This document shows, one piece after another, positions 16,989 to 25,262 of a stretch of DNA of 64,000 nt. Made by a program: the position numbers and the translations under genes. Below the pieces are notes generated by a model. It was not told the origin of the DNA. It worked only from the letters and a program-made list of their open reading frames with translations, and searched no databases. Position 1 is the stretch's first letter; each line of letters starts with the position of its first letter. Source of the DNA: Bacteriovorax sp. (GTDB lineage: Bacteria > Bdellovibrionota > Bacteriovoracia > Bacteriovoracales > Bacteriovoracaceae); the NCBI GenBank assembly GCA_014377485.1, contig JACMPM010000132.1:1-64000 (forward strand). The letters are read 5' to 3'.

Positions 16989-17771
16989 CTAAAATTTCCA
17001 TGTTGCCCCAGTAATTAGAGCAACTTCTAACCAACTTCTATCAGTCGTGGGAGAATTGTGTATAGCTTCGGTTAATCCTTTTACTGAAGTACCAATTAAA
17101 AAATTAACATTTTTATTATATTTATATCCAGGGAAAAATGAAGCTGTAGGAAGACAATAAGCATTGGGATGATACTCATGGCGAGAAGTTGTGGCTTCAT
17201 TTGACCTCACTCCGTAATAATATTCTGCAAATGATTTATTATAACATTCTAATCCCACGGAACTTCTGGTGAATATTTTTTCTCCAAGCGGATAAATGGC
17301 AGTATAATGAAGAGTTGCTTTCACTCCGTGGGAGCGCCCGTCATTATCCTTTGATATAAGAAAATTAAATTTGTAAATTTTCATTCCAGCGCCAAAATAC
17401 CAAGAGTCTTTTCTGTCTTCCATACCAGTTGCATAGTAGCGATCGCCCACGCGGTTTAGATTGAGGTAACCAGCAACTTCGCGATTGCCGATTAAATTGA
17501 CCGAGAGTCCTTGAGCTCCGATTGAGATTGGACCCCAGGCTATTTGCAATAAAGGAATTGAATTAAAAATAACGTCTGCATGTCCTCCGGAGTAATTATT
17601 ATCTTTTCGAATATTATTTTTTAGCGCAATTCCGTAACCAAGAGACAGATGCCATGATTTAATTTCGTCCATAGGACCACTTTTTTCTTCGGAAAAAGAA
17701 TTTTGAACGCCGATAAATGAAGTTAATAATATTGTAATAAACAATGTTTTTGAAAGATTCTTTAAAGTCAT
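16989..17771 (-). CDS. MipA/OmpV-family outer membrane protein
   Basis: A signal peptide (MTLKNLSKTLFITILLTSFIGVQNSFSEE) precedes about 230 residues of alternating beta-barrel-like strands ending in WKF, the aromatic C-terminus expected of outer membrane proteins. HLSLGYGIALKN, a GPISIGAQGL strand, the SFAEYYYGVRSNEATT block and TASFFPGYKYN match the MipA/OmpV layout, where YYGV and the following acidic residue are conserved. Members bind lytic transglycosylases or are porin-like scaffolds. It converges on the HD-GYP-like gene with 12 bp between stops. The family call is fairly sure; the role is not. Confidence 0.7.
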   Translation of the reverse strand: MTLKNLSKTLFITILLTSFIGVQNSFSEEKSGPMDEIKSWHLSLGYGIALKNNIRKDNNYSGGHADVIFNSIPLLQIAWGPISIGAQGLSVNLIGNREVAGYLNLNRVGDRYYATGMEDRKDSWYFGAGMKIYKFNFLISKDNDGRSHGVKATLHYTAIYPLGEKIFTRSSVGLECYNKSFAEYYYGVRSNEATTSRHEYHPNAYCLPTASFFPGYKYNKNVNFLIGTSVKGLTEAIHNSPTTDRSWLEVALITGATWKF

Positions 17772-17926
17772 AATTCATTATTTCATAGAGGATTCATAAC
17801 AACAAATGAATTAACTCGGTCTTTACCAAATCTTGTCTGAAAGAAAAAGAAAGATTTATTTTATTACAAAAAACACTTCGTGATGACAGTATGATCTTAA
17901 TCTGATTTTTCGTCACGGAGGACTTT

Positions 17927-18802
17927 ATGAAAAATGGAATTCTAATCAGCGCTCTAACTATGACTATGTCTCTTTCTTCAGTGTTCGCTTGCGATATCCA
18001 CGGTAAATCTGGATTTATGCCTGAAAACAATCTTCGTATTTCTAAGTACGATAAAGACACAAATGGTATGACTCAAGAAAAATTTGAAGCAATCATTAAA
18101 CGTGTTTCTGATGCTTACGCACCAATCGTTGCTACTAAAGGTGCTACTCTTGAAATGGTAAATAACTGGGACGATGAAACTGTAAATGCTTATGCTAACC
18201 GTAACGGGAACGTATGGCAGGTAAACATGTTCGGTGGTCTTGCTCGTCACCCGTTAACTACTGACGATGGATTTTTACTAGTTGTTTGTCACGAAACTGG
18301 TCACCACCTTGGTGGAGCTCCTAAGTACGGTGGCGGAACTGATTGGGCTGCTAACGAAGGCCAAGCAGATTATTTCGGATCACTTAAATGTATGAAACGC
18401 ATTCTTGAAAAAGATGACAACGTATCTATCGTTGCAAAGATGACTGTTGATGCAGCAGCAACAAAAGCTTGTCAACTTGTTTACAAAAACGAAGGTGAAG
18501 TTGCACTTTGCCAAAGAATTGCAATGGCCGGTAAATCACTTGGACAACTTCTTGGTTCACTTGGTGGAGATAAGGCAGTTAACTTTTCTACACCAGATAA
18601 GAAAATCGTAAAAAGCACTAATGATGCCCACCCTGCAGCTCAGTGTCGCCTAGATACTTATTTCAGTGGATCGCTTTGTGATAAAGCTTTCTCTGAAGAC
18701 GTTTCTGAAACATCACCAATTCCTGGTGTTTGTATTAAGAGAGACGGATACAAAGTTGGACCTCGTCCACTTTGCTGGTACAAACCAGGTGCTGGAGAGT
18801 AA
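17927..18802 (+). CDS. Secreted HExGHH metalloprotease-like protein, copy 1
   Basis: After a signal peptide (residues 1-21) the mature protein starts at Cys 22. The core is VVCHETGHHLGGAP with zinc-type HExxH at 122-126, followed 17 residues later by WAANEGQADYFG, where Glu 144 would be the third ligand as in gluzincins such as M48 (E-x-x-AD). Nine cysteines (22, 121, 155, 182, 195, 240, 251, 269, 283) and a C-terminal PAAQCRLDTYF...GPRPLCWYKP block are shared with two further copies here. I do not recognise a named family. It is exported and probably degrades protein outside or in the periplasm. GGAGG precedes the ATG and a strong terminator follows, so it is a monocistronic unit. Confidence 0.8.
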   Translation: MKNGILISALTMTMSLSSVFACDIHGKSGFMPENNLRISKYDKDTNGMTQEKFEAIIKRVSDAYAPIVATKGATLEMVNNWDDETVNAYANRNGNVWQVNMFGGLARHPLTTDDGFLLVVCHETGHHLGGAPKYGGGTDWAANEGQADYFGSLKCMKRILEKDDNVSIVAKMTVDAAATKACQLVYKNEGEVALCQRIAMAGKSLGQLLGSLGGDKAVNFSTPDKKIVKSTNDAHPAAQCRLDTYFSGSLCDKAFSEDVSETSPIPGVCIKRDGYKVGPRPLCWYKPGAGE

Positions 18803-18837
18803 TCTCCACCTTGTAAATCACGCCAATTATTTGACAG

Positions 18838-18863
18838 AGGGGCCGTTTCTCGGCCCCTTTTTT
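18838..18863 (+). terminator. Strong terminator after metalloprotease copy 1
   Basis: GGGGCCG (18839-18845), loop TTTCT, CGGCCCC (18851-18857), then six T. It is very GC-rich against an AT-rich background, 36 bp after the stop. Confidence 0.95.
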
Positions 18864-19002
18864 ATTGCAAAATATATCTTTTCCCAATGAAACAATCCCC
18901 AACAAGAAATGTCAGTTAATGAAAGATTAATTCTATTTTTATATTAAAAATTATAAGCAAACATAATTACATCCTGAATTTTTGTTACGGAGGACTATAA
19001 TT

Positions 19003-19875
19003 ATGAAGAAAGGGATTTTAACAGTAATTGCAACTTTGTCTCTAACAGCATCTACATCTTTTGCTTGTGATATCGCAGGAAAAAGTGGATTTGCACCTGA
19101 AAACAATTTGAGAATTTCACAATGGGATAAGGCCACAAATGGCATGACCGAAGAAAGATTTCTTTCAATTGTAAAAAGTGTTTCTGATATCTACGCTCCA
19201 ATTGTTAAAGCGAAAGGCGGAGTTCTTTCGATGAACAATAAATGGACAGACGACACAGTTAACGCTAGTGCCCAAAGAATGGGAAGCACTTGGGTTGTTA
19301 ATATGTACGGCGGTCTCGCTCGTCACCCGTTAACTACTGAAGATGGTTTTGCTCTTGTTGTTTGTCATGAGCTTGGTCACCATATCGGTGGAGCTCCTAG
19401 AAAAGGTTCTTCATGGGCAGCTAACGAAGGTCAAGCAGATTACTTCGGAGCTATGAAATGTTTAAGAAGAGTTCTTGAAAAACAAGATAACATTACAGCA
19501 GTTTCTAAAATGACTGTTGATCAAGAAGCTACTACTTCTTGTGAAATGATTTACAAGAACGCTGGTGAAGTTGCTCTTTGTCAAAGAATTGCAATGGCCG
19601 GTAAATCACTTGGAAGCCTACTTGGTGAACTTGGTGGTAACTCTAATGTAAAATTCAGCACACCTGATATGTCAAAAGTTTCTAAAACTAACGATGCTCA
19701 CCCTGCAGCACAATGTCGTTTAGATACTTATTTCAACGGAATCCTTTGTGATAAGTCATATGACCAAGACACAGACAATAACGATCCAAAAATTGGAACT
19801 TGTATTGCTCGTGATGGTTACAAAGTTGGACCTCGTCCACTTTGCTGGTACAAACCGTCTTCTTCAGAAATCTAA
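19003..19875 (+). CDS. Secreted HExGHH metalloprotease-like protein, copy 2
   Basis: This is a close paralogue of the gene just upstream. Start ATG 19003 follows ACGGAGGACT, the same ten bases as before copy 1, so the longer frame from 18982 is not used. The signal peptide ends at SFA before Cys; then CDIAGKSGFAPENNLRI, VVCHELGHHIGGAP (HExxH plus His), WAANEGQADYFG (third ligand Glu), and the C-terminal GPRPLCWYKP block. All nine cysteines of copy 1 appear conserved. The loop between HExxH and Glu is two residues shorter. It is exported, with an unknown substrate. The pair looks like a recent tandem duplication including the leader; its own terminator follows. Confidence 0.8.
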   Translation: MKKGILTVIATLSLTASTSFACDIAGKSGFAPENNLRISQWDKATNGMTEERFLSIVKSVSDIYAPIVKAKGGVLSMNNKWTDDTVNASAQRMGSTWVVNMYGGLARHPLTTEDGFALVVCHELGHHIGGAPRKGSSWAANEGQADYFGAMKCLRRVLEKQDNITAVSKMTVDQEATTSCEMIYKNAGEVALCQRIAMAGKSLGSLLGELGGNSNVKFSTPDMSKVSKTNDAHPAAQCRLDTYFNGILCDKSYDQDTDNNDPKIGTCIARDGYKVGPRPLCWYKPSSSEI

Positions 19876-19901
19876 TTCTCATAAATTAATATGATTGTTA
19901 T

Positions 19902-19930
19902 AAAAGGCCAGAATTTATTCTGGCCTTTTT
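19902..19930 (+). terminator. Terminator after metalloprotease copy 2
   Basis: AAAAGGCCAGAAT and ATTCTGGCCTTTTT form a 9-bp GC-containing stem (19906-19914 with 19917-19925), extended by A-T pairs, and ending in five T. The A-rich left flank makes it potentially bidirectional. Confidence 0.92.
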
Positions 19931-19945
19931 ATTTTAGGACCTAAA

Positions 19946-20595
19946 ATGTCTCTCATCCAAATCATCGGAAACCTAGCCTTCATCTTGATTGCCTGCTCCT
20001 TCATGGTCAAAGATATTTTCCTACTCCGTCTTATATCAATCACTGCATCTTTCTGTTCAATCATTTACAGCACTAACATTTCAGCCGCCCCATTATGGGT
20101 TCCAATCTGCTGGAACTTATTTTTTATCAGCTTAAATTTTTACCACATCATCAAAATTATTTACGGCAATCGAAAAATCAAACTCAGCAAAATTGAGCTC
20201 GAACTCTACCAAATGTCATTTTCTGAGTTGAACTTAATAGAATTCTCTAAACTTATTCGCATGGCCGAATGGAGAAATGCAGAAGCAGCTAGCGTTTTAA
20301 TAAAAGAAGACCAGGTTATGGAAGAATTATTGATGATTTACAATGGACGAGTTGATATTTTAGTCAAAAATAAAAAAATTAATGAATTGCGAGACGGCCA
20401 GTTTATAGGGGAGATGAGTTTTTTAACCAATCAACCTGCCTCCGCTTCAGTGAAGACTGTCCTACTAAATATGTTTCATGGAAACAAAAAGACTTGAAAG
20501 ATTTGGTGTCTAGAAATCCGGCAATTGTATTTTCTCTTCAAGCGGCAATGGGTGCCCAGATGAGTCTTGCTATAAAAGATCGAAATCTGGTTTAA
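19946..20595 (+). pseudogene. Popeye-like membrane protein with cNMP-binding fold, frameshifted near its end
   Basis: Three membrane helices (residues about 5-20, 27-45, 50-70) are followed by a cyclic-nucleotide-binding-like beta roll (EELLMIYNGRVDILVKNKKI, LRDGQFIGEMSFLTNQPASASV). This is the plan of Popeye-domain proteins, reported also in bacteria. The frame entered at 19946 stops at 20497, but from about 20461 another frame continues convincingly (PTKYVSWKQKDLKDLVSR, then FSLQAAMGAQMSL) to TAA at 20595. Loss of one base around GTCCT at 20459-20463 would explain it. It may be a real frameshift or a sequencing error. AGGA lies upstream of the ATG; topB follows after 6 bp. Confidence 0.8.
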
Positions 20596-20601
20596 TAAAG
20601 T

Positions 20602-22797
20602 ATGATGAAAACGTTAATCCTCACTGAAAAACCTTCTGTCGCTCGCGACTTTGCAAGTGCGCTTGCAGGTGGGCGTGCAACTGGTGGAAGCAGTGACGGC
20701 TATATTGAAACAGATGATTATGTCATCACTTGGGCCATCGGTCATTTGCTAGCACCTTTTGATCCTGCAGATTACGACTCTAAATTTAAGCGCTGGAGTT
20801 TAGCAACACTGCCTATACTTCCAACTGAATTTAAATTTAAAGCTCAGCCAAAAACTAAAAAACAATTAGATGTTATTAAACGTCTTCTTAAACGCACGGA
20901 TCTTGAGCGCCTGATTGTAGCTACCGATGCTGGGCGTGAAGGTGAGTTGATAGCCAGACTGATTTTAAACGAAGGGCGATCAAAGTTAAAAAGCTTTCGC
21001 TTTTTTACATCAGCTGCACTTACGAAAGAAGTTATTCACCACGAATTAAAAAAACTTAAACCACTTCAAGAATACGATCGACTCTATATTGCAGGAAGAG
21101 CACGCCAAAAAGCTGACTGGTTAGTTGGAATGAATCTTTCAAGACTGGCCACTTTAAAACTCAACGATCTTTTTTCTGTAGGAAGAGTTCAGACTGCAGT
21201 TTTAGGATTGATAGTCGAGCGCAGAAAAGCGATTGAAGCTTTCGTGCCTCAAGATTATTTTGAAATGAAGGCCAATTTTAAGTTTAAAAACGGCATGGTC
21301 GAAGCTTATTGGTTTGATCCCAAGAAAAAGACAAAAGACGATATCCATGGTGAAAAACGCCAGGACAAACGAGAATTCTTCGATCAATTGGTTCGCGATC
21401 TGAGTAAAAAAGACGCAAACATCACGGTTTTAAATGAAACAGAAAAAACTCAATATCCAGAAGGTTTGTATTCATTAACCGAGCTTCAGCGGCAGGCCAA
21501 TATTCGTTATGGTTTTTCCGCTACAAAGACTCTTGAAATCGCGCAAACTCTCTATGAAAAATACAAATGTCTTTCTTATCCGCGAACAGATTCAAAAGTT
21601 ATGGCCGAATCATCTTTTGATCTCGTAAAAGACCTCGTTTATAAATTTAAGGGTCTATATCCCGAACATTTTGAAAAATTTGCTGCATTTAAAGTCAGTG
21701 TAAAAAATAAAACTATCTTTGATGATTCTCGTTTAACGGATCACCACGGCCTTGTTCCCCTGAAAGATTTTTCTGGAAATGAGTCCACACCGGAAGGAAA
21801 AATTTTTCATTTAGTCTTAAGACGTTTTATTTCAAACTTTTTAGAAAACCATAAATACTTAGACACTGAAGTCGAAATCACTTGTGAAAAAAATCTTTTC
21901 AAAACCCGCGGAAAAAAAATAATCGAGATGGGATTTAAAGTTTTAGAAGGAAGAGAAAACGAAGAACTACTGCCACCAATCACTCTGAATGAAACAGGTT
22001 TATTTAACGATGGATTAGTTGAGTCAAAGAAAACCAAAGCTCCAAGTGATTATACTGAAGCTTCACTTTTATACGATATGACCAACCCGGCACGCTTGGT
22101 GAGTGAATCGGATTTGAAGAAAATATTTCGCTCTGAAATTGGTTTGGGAACTCAGGCCACCCGTGCTCAGATTATCGAAACACTATTAAAACGAATTTAT
22201 ATTGAAAGAAGTGGAAAAAGTTTGCTGGCAACGGATAAAGGAGTTCAGCTGGTTGATCAATTGAGTTTGATGCCTTCAACTAGTGAGCTGACTTCAGTTT
22301 CTCAAACAGCTAAGTTAGAACTTAAATTGCAGGCCATGGCCGAAGGTGAAAATGACGATGCTGAATTTTTAGATTCCATAAATAAATATGTGGAAAGTGC
22401 AACAAGTGAATGGAAATCAATTGAAACAGTGGCCGGTGAGAAAAAAGAAAAAAGCTATACTGCCAAGAATACCTTATATAATAAAACATCTTCAGGAATA
22501 GAAAATGAAAGAACTCCTAAAATTAGTCTGGGTCCTTGTCCGTTATGCAAGTCCGAAGTTAAAGATTTCCCAAAATCGTTTAGTTGCGAGCGTTGGAGAG
22601 AGGGATGTGGTTTTACTATTTGGAAGATAGTGGCCAATAAAAAATTGTCTGAATCGCAAGTCAAGACTCTGATGATTGCCAAAAAGACAGACCTGATTAA
22701 AGGATTTAAATCCAAAGCAGGGAAACCTTTTGAAGCTTATCTTTTACTAAATCCTGAAGGAAAAGTGGAGTTTGAGTTTAAGCCAAGGCAAGCATAA
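20602..22797 (+). CDS. topB: DNA topoisomerase III
   Basis: This type IA topoisomerase decatenates DNA and resolves recombination intermediates. The Toprim domain has LILTEKPSVARDFA at the start and ATDAGREGELIARLI with the metal-binding acids. The active-site Tyr is in CLSYPRTDSKVM near residue 330, and the DHHGLVP motif and EIGLGTQATRAQIIETLL are present. A four-Cys zinc ribbon (CPLC...CERWREGCGF) closes the protein at about 655-690. The length of 731 residues is somewhat longer than E. coli TopB. Start is ATG 20602, or the adjacent ATG 20605. It lies 6 bp after the Popeye-like gene. Confidence 0.95.
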   Translation: MMKTLILTEKPSVARDFASALAGGRATGGSSDGYIETDDYVITWAIGHLLAPFDPADYDSKFKRWSLATLPILPTEFKFKAQPKTKKQLDVIKRLLKRTDLERLIVATDAGREGELIARLILNEGRSKLKSFRFFTSAALTKEVIHHELKKLKPLQEYDRLYIAGRARQKADWLVGMNLSRLATLKLNDLFSVGRVQTAVLGLIVERRKAIEAFVPQDYFEMKANFKFKNGMVEAYWFDPKKKTKDDIHGEKRQDKREFFDQLVRDLSKKDANITVLNETEKTQYPEGLYSLTELQRQANIRYGFSATKTLEIAQTLYEKYKCLSYPRTDSKVMAESSFDLVKDLVYKFKGLYPEHFEKFAAFKVSVKNKTIFDDSRLTDHHGLVPLKDFSGNESTPEGKIFHLVLRRFISNFLENHKYLDTEVEITCEKNLFKTRGKKIIEMGFKVLEGRENEELLPPITLNETGLFNDGLVESKKTKAPSDYTEASLLYDMTNPARLVSESDLKKIFRSEIGLGTQATRAQIIETLLKRIYIERSGKSLLATDKGVQLVDQLSLMPSTSELTSVSQTAKLELKLQAMAEGENDDAEFLDSINKYVESATSEWKSIETVAGEKKEKSYTAKNTLYNKTSSGIENERTPKISLGPCPLCKSEVKDFPKSFSCERWREGCGFTIWKIVANKKLSESQVKTLMIAKKTDLIKGFKSKAGKPFEAYLLLNPEGKVEFEFKPRQA

Positions 22798-22799
22798 AC

Positions 22800-22952
22800 T
22801 CATGCTCTCGATTTTACCTGACTAGCGTTCCCCTTTTTCTTTTTCTTGATAGGAAAAAGATAACTGACTCGATACAAAGGATCTTTCCCTTTGAAGTTAG
22901 ATAAAACCCTCATATGCCTATTATTTGAGCACATGGGACAATCTAATGTCAT
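22800..22952 (-). CDS. Small CPxC-containing basic protein (50 aa)
   Basis: The minus-strand frame from ATG 22952 encodes MTLDCPMCSNNRHMRVLSNF, a YRVSYLFPI segment, then a run of five Lys and a basic tail. The CPMC pair at residues 5-8 resembles half a zinc ribbon. The frame stays open upstream to about 22995 without another ATG, so this may also be the remnant of a longer protein. It converges on topB, with stops 2 bp apart. No family is recognised. Confidence 0.4.
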   Translation of the reverse strand: MTLDCPMCSNNRHMRVLSNFKGKDPLYRVSYLFPIKKKKKGNASQVKSRA

Positions 22953-23015
22953 TGGCAGGTCTTTGAAATATCTATTTTCAATACTTAAACGGAGATATTC
23001 CCTTATAATATTTTA

Positions 23016-23663
23016 ATGAAAAATATAATATTGTCTCTTGGCATTTCAGCTCTTGCGATGGGCCCTTTGTTTTCGGCCGAAAAGAGTAATTCAGATTTTA
23101 TAGTTGAAGCCAAAGAGAGTTCTATCGAAATGTTAATTAAAGCTACCAAGATGCTTGATGAAGGAAAAATTTCAAAAGACAAATACATTGAAGTGGCCCG
23201 CGAAGTAAGCAAGATGGCCGAATATTCAAACAAGTCGACTTCTACAGGTCCAAAAAGCATTACTGAAGAGCAATTAAAAAAGCTAAACGAAGAAAGAGTT
23301 CAGAATGGGTTAAAGCCTATTGTAGGCGCAAGTCTCGTGGACGGAATTATTCAAAGTGAATTGGATCAAAGGGTAGAGATCAATGGTCAGAGGTTGAAAG
23401 AAAAAAAATCGCCACTTCCAGCTATGCCGATTATGGAAAAATTAGGGGCCATGAATTTAGATCGCGAAGAGAGGCGACAAACAAGTATAAAAGCAAGTCT
23501 TAATGCCGATTCAACTGCTAATGAAGTTGCCGGTCGAAAGAGTGGTATTTTAGAAATTTATAAATCTTATAATAAAAAAATCGATGATAAAAAATTAGAT
23601 GAGCTTACTAAAAGTAGTAAATCATTAAGTGAAATAATCAAAGAAGTTAATCAGGATCACTAA
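23016..23663 (+). CDS. Secreted hypothetical protein, helical
   Basis: A signal peptide (MKNIILSLGISALAMGPLFSAE) is followed by about 195 charged, mostly helical residues with many Lys and Glu, no cysteines, and no motif I recognise. EEQLKKLNEERVQNGLKPIVG could be a short coiled coil. It sits alone between topB and the third metalloprotease-like gene, on the same strand. It is probably periplasmic or released. Function is unknown. The context of secreted hydrolases is the only hint. Confidence 0.7.
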   Translation: MKNIILSLGISALAMGPLFSAEKSNSDFIVEAKESSIEMLIKATKMLDEGKISKDKYIEVAREVSKMAEYSNKSTSTGPKSITEEQLKKLNEERVQNGLKPIVGASLVDGIIQSELDQRVEINGQRLKEKKSPLPAMPIMEKLGAMNLDREERRQTSIKASLNADSTANEVAGRKSGILEIYKSYNKKIDDKKLDELTKSSKSLSEIIKEVNQDH

Positions 23664-23868
23664 TCAAAATCTTAGATCCTAAATAAAAAACCTTCCCGAG
23701 TATTACATCATAATTACCACCATTGCTGGTAAATTACTCAGCATTCCGATTTTCAAATAACTTCTCACATTAAGCCATTTTATCCATATTTTTTAGACAA
23801 GGAAAAAATTGTTTTGCATGCTCTTGCAACTCATTAAATCAATGGGAAATTATTACAGGAGACTAAAG

Positions 23869-24765
23869 GTGATTTTAAACTTAAACAATAAATTAACAAA
23901 AATTTTAAGTTCTTTATTTTTATTAACTTCATTAAGTACTTTTGCCTGCGACCTTCATGGCCAATCAGGTTTTCTTCCAGATAATAATCTAAAAATTCCA
24001 GTAGGACTCAAGAGCTTAGGCGGAATTAACGAAGTTCAATTTAATCGTGTTATGGATAAAATGATTAAATTATACTCACCAATAGTATCTCAGCATGGTG
24101 CAAATTTTGTGATCGAAAGACGTTGGACTGATGGCACAGTAAATGCGTTTGCTCACCAAAATACACCAGGGGCCTATACTATAGTTATGTTCGGGGGGCT
24201 TGCTCGCCACCAAGAAATAACTGAAGACGCAATGGCATTGGTTGCCTGTCACGAACTTGGTCATCATCTTGGAGGAGCACCTAAAAAAACTGAAGCCAAC
24301 GGAGTTATCTGGGCAGCTAATGAAGGCCAGGCAGATTATTGGGGCACGATGAAATGTCTACGCCATTACTTTGATGGAGATGATAATCAAAAAGCACTTC
24401 AAGGCTTAAATATACCTCAAACAGTTAGTACAAAATGTACTGCTCTATACACGAATTACAATGAACAATTAATTTGCCAAAGAACTTCAATGGCGGGACT
24501 TGCAGTAGGTAAACTTTTTAACAACGTTTCAAACGACATAACACCAGTAGATTTCAATACTCCTGACCGAAGTGTTGTAACTAAAACTTTTGATCAACAT
24601 CCGGCCGCTCAATGCCGTTTAGACACCTATTTTCAAGCTTCACTTTGTGATCATCCTCTTTCTGATTCTGTATCTAACAATGATCCAAATATTGGAGTTT
24701 GCTCTCTAAAGAATGGGGATAAGGTAGGTAACCGCCCATTATGTTGGTATAAGCCAACTTTGTAA
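23869..24765 (+). CDS. Secreted HExGHH metalloprotease-like protein, copy 3
   Basis: This is a more diverged paralogue of the two genes at 18-20 kb. The best start is GTG 23869, with CAGGAG nine bases upstream, giving a signal peptide ending STFA before Cys; the frame itself extends back to 23809. The core is LVACHELGHHLGGAP, then after a longer loop WAANEGQADYWG, with HExxH and Glu both kept. The NDPNIGVC and GNRPLCWYKP tail is the family signature. Cys positions appear conserved, so a disulfide-stabilised exported enzyme is likely. It lies 4 kb from the other copies, separated by topB, so duplication is older than for the tandem pair. Confidence 0.78.
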   Translation: MILNLNNKLTKILSSLFLLTSLSTFACDLHGQSGFLPDNNLKIPVGLKSLGGINEVQFNRVMDKMIKLYSPIVSQHGANFVIERRWTDGTVNAFAHQNTPGAYTIVMFGGLARHQEITEDAMALVACHELGHHLGGAPKKTEANGVIWAANEGQADYWGTMKCLRHYFDGDDNQKALQGLNIPQTVSTKCTALYTNYNEQLICQRTSMAGLAVGKLFNNVSNDITPVDFNTPDRSVVTKTFDQHPAAQCRLDTYFQASLCDHPLSDSVSNNDPNIGVCSLKNGDKVGNRPLCWYKPTL

Positions 24766-24843
24766 TCTTTTTGTAAAGAAAATCTCTTTGCAAAAAATTA
24801 TGACCTAGGTTAAAAATCAACCATCTTACTCCGGAGATTAAAT

Positions 24844-25233
24844 ATGTTAAAATTGACCATGCTGATTATCTCAATAGTTGCCGCCCTAAGTTTTGCCAAT
24901 GCTTCGCCATTGTCTTTTAAGGCAATTATTACTGAAAACGATAGCGCAGAAGTGTTGAAGCTAATAGACAGAGTCTGTGCAGATAGCTGGTGTTCTGGTG
25001 ATTATGATTATAAATTTTCAACATTTTCTTGTAATGATTCAAGCGCGGCCTGTATTTTAACTTTTAAAATTATTGATCGGGATGCAAAGCCTGGAGAAGT
25101 GAATTCAAAAAACAAAAGGTGTATTTTTAATGGAATCACTTCTAGTGAAATGATTTTTCATGAAAATAAACTAGATGAAGAATTCTACGACAAACTTAAT
25201 TATTGTGTAAGTGATAGAGAGTCTCGCTTTTAA
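24844..25233 (+). CDS. Small secreted Cys-rich hypothetical protein
   Basis: A 129-residue protein with a clear signal peptide (MLKLTMLIISIVAALSFANA). The mature part has six cysteines, in CADSWC, FSCNDSSAAC, KRC and NYC, enough for three disulfide bonds. No family is recognised. CCGGAG lies seven bases before the ATG. It sits 29 bp upstream of the secreted nuclease gene and may be co-transcribed with it; a nuclease inhibitor or chaperone role is possible but unproved. Confidence 0.7.
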   Translation: MLKLTMLIISIVAALSFANASPLSFKAIITENDSAEVLKLIDRVCADSWCSGDYDYKFSTFSCNDSSAACILTFKIIDRDAKPGEVNSKNKRCIFNGITSSEMIFHENKLDEEFYDKLNYCVSDRESRF

Positions 25234-25262
25234 TTTGCTCTAAACGTTTAAGAGGAAATAAC

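Noticed and set aside
17794-18250. Minus-strand frames antisense to the first metalloprotease gene
   Set aside because: They lie opposite a well-supported secreted gene with signal peptide and zinc motif; no start signals.
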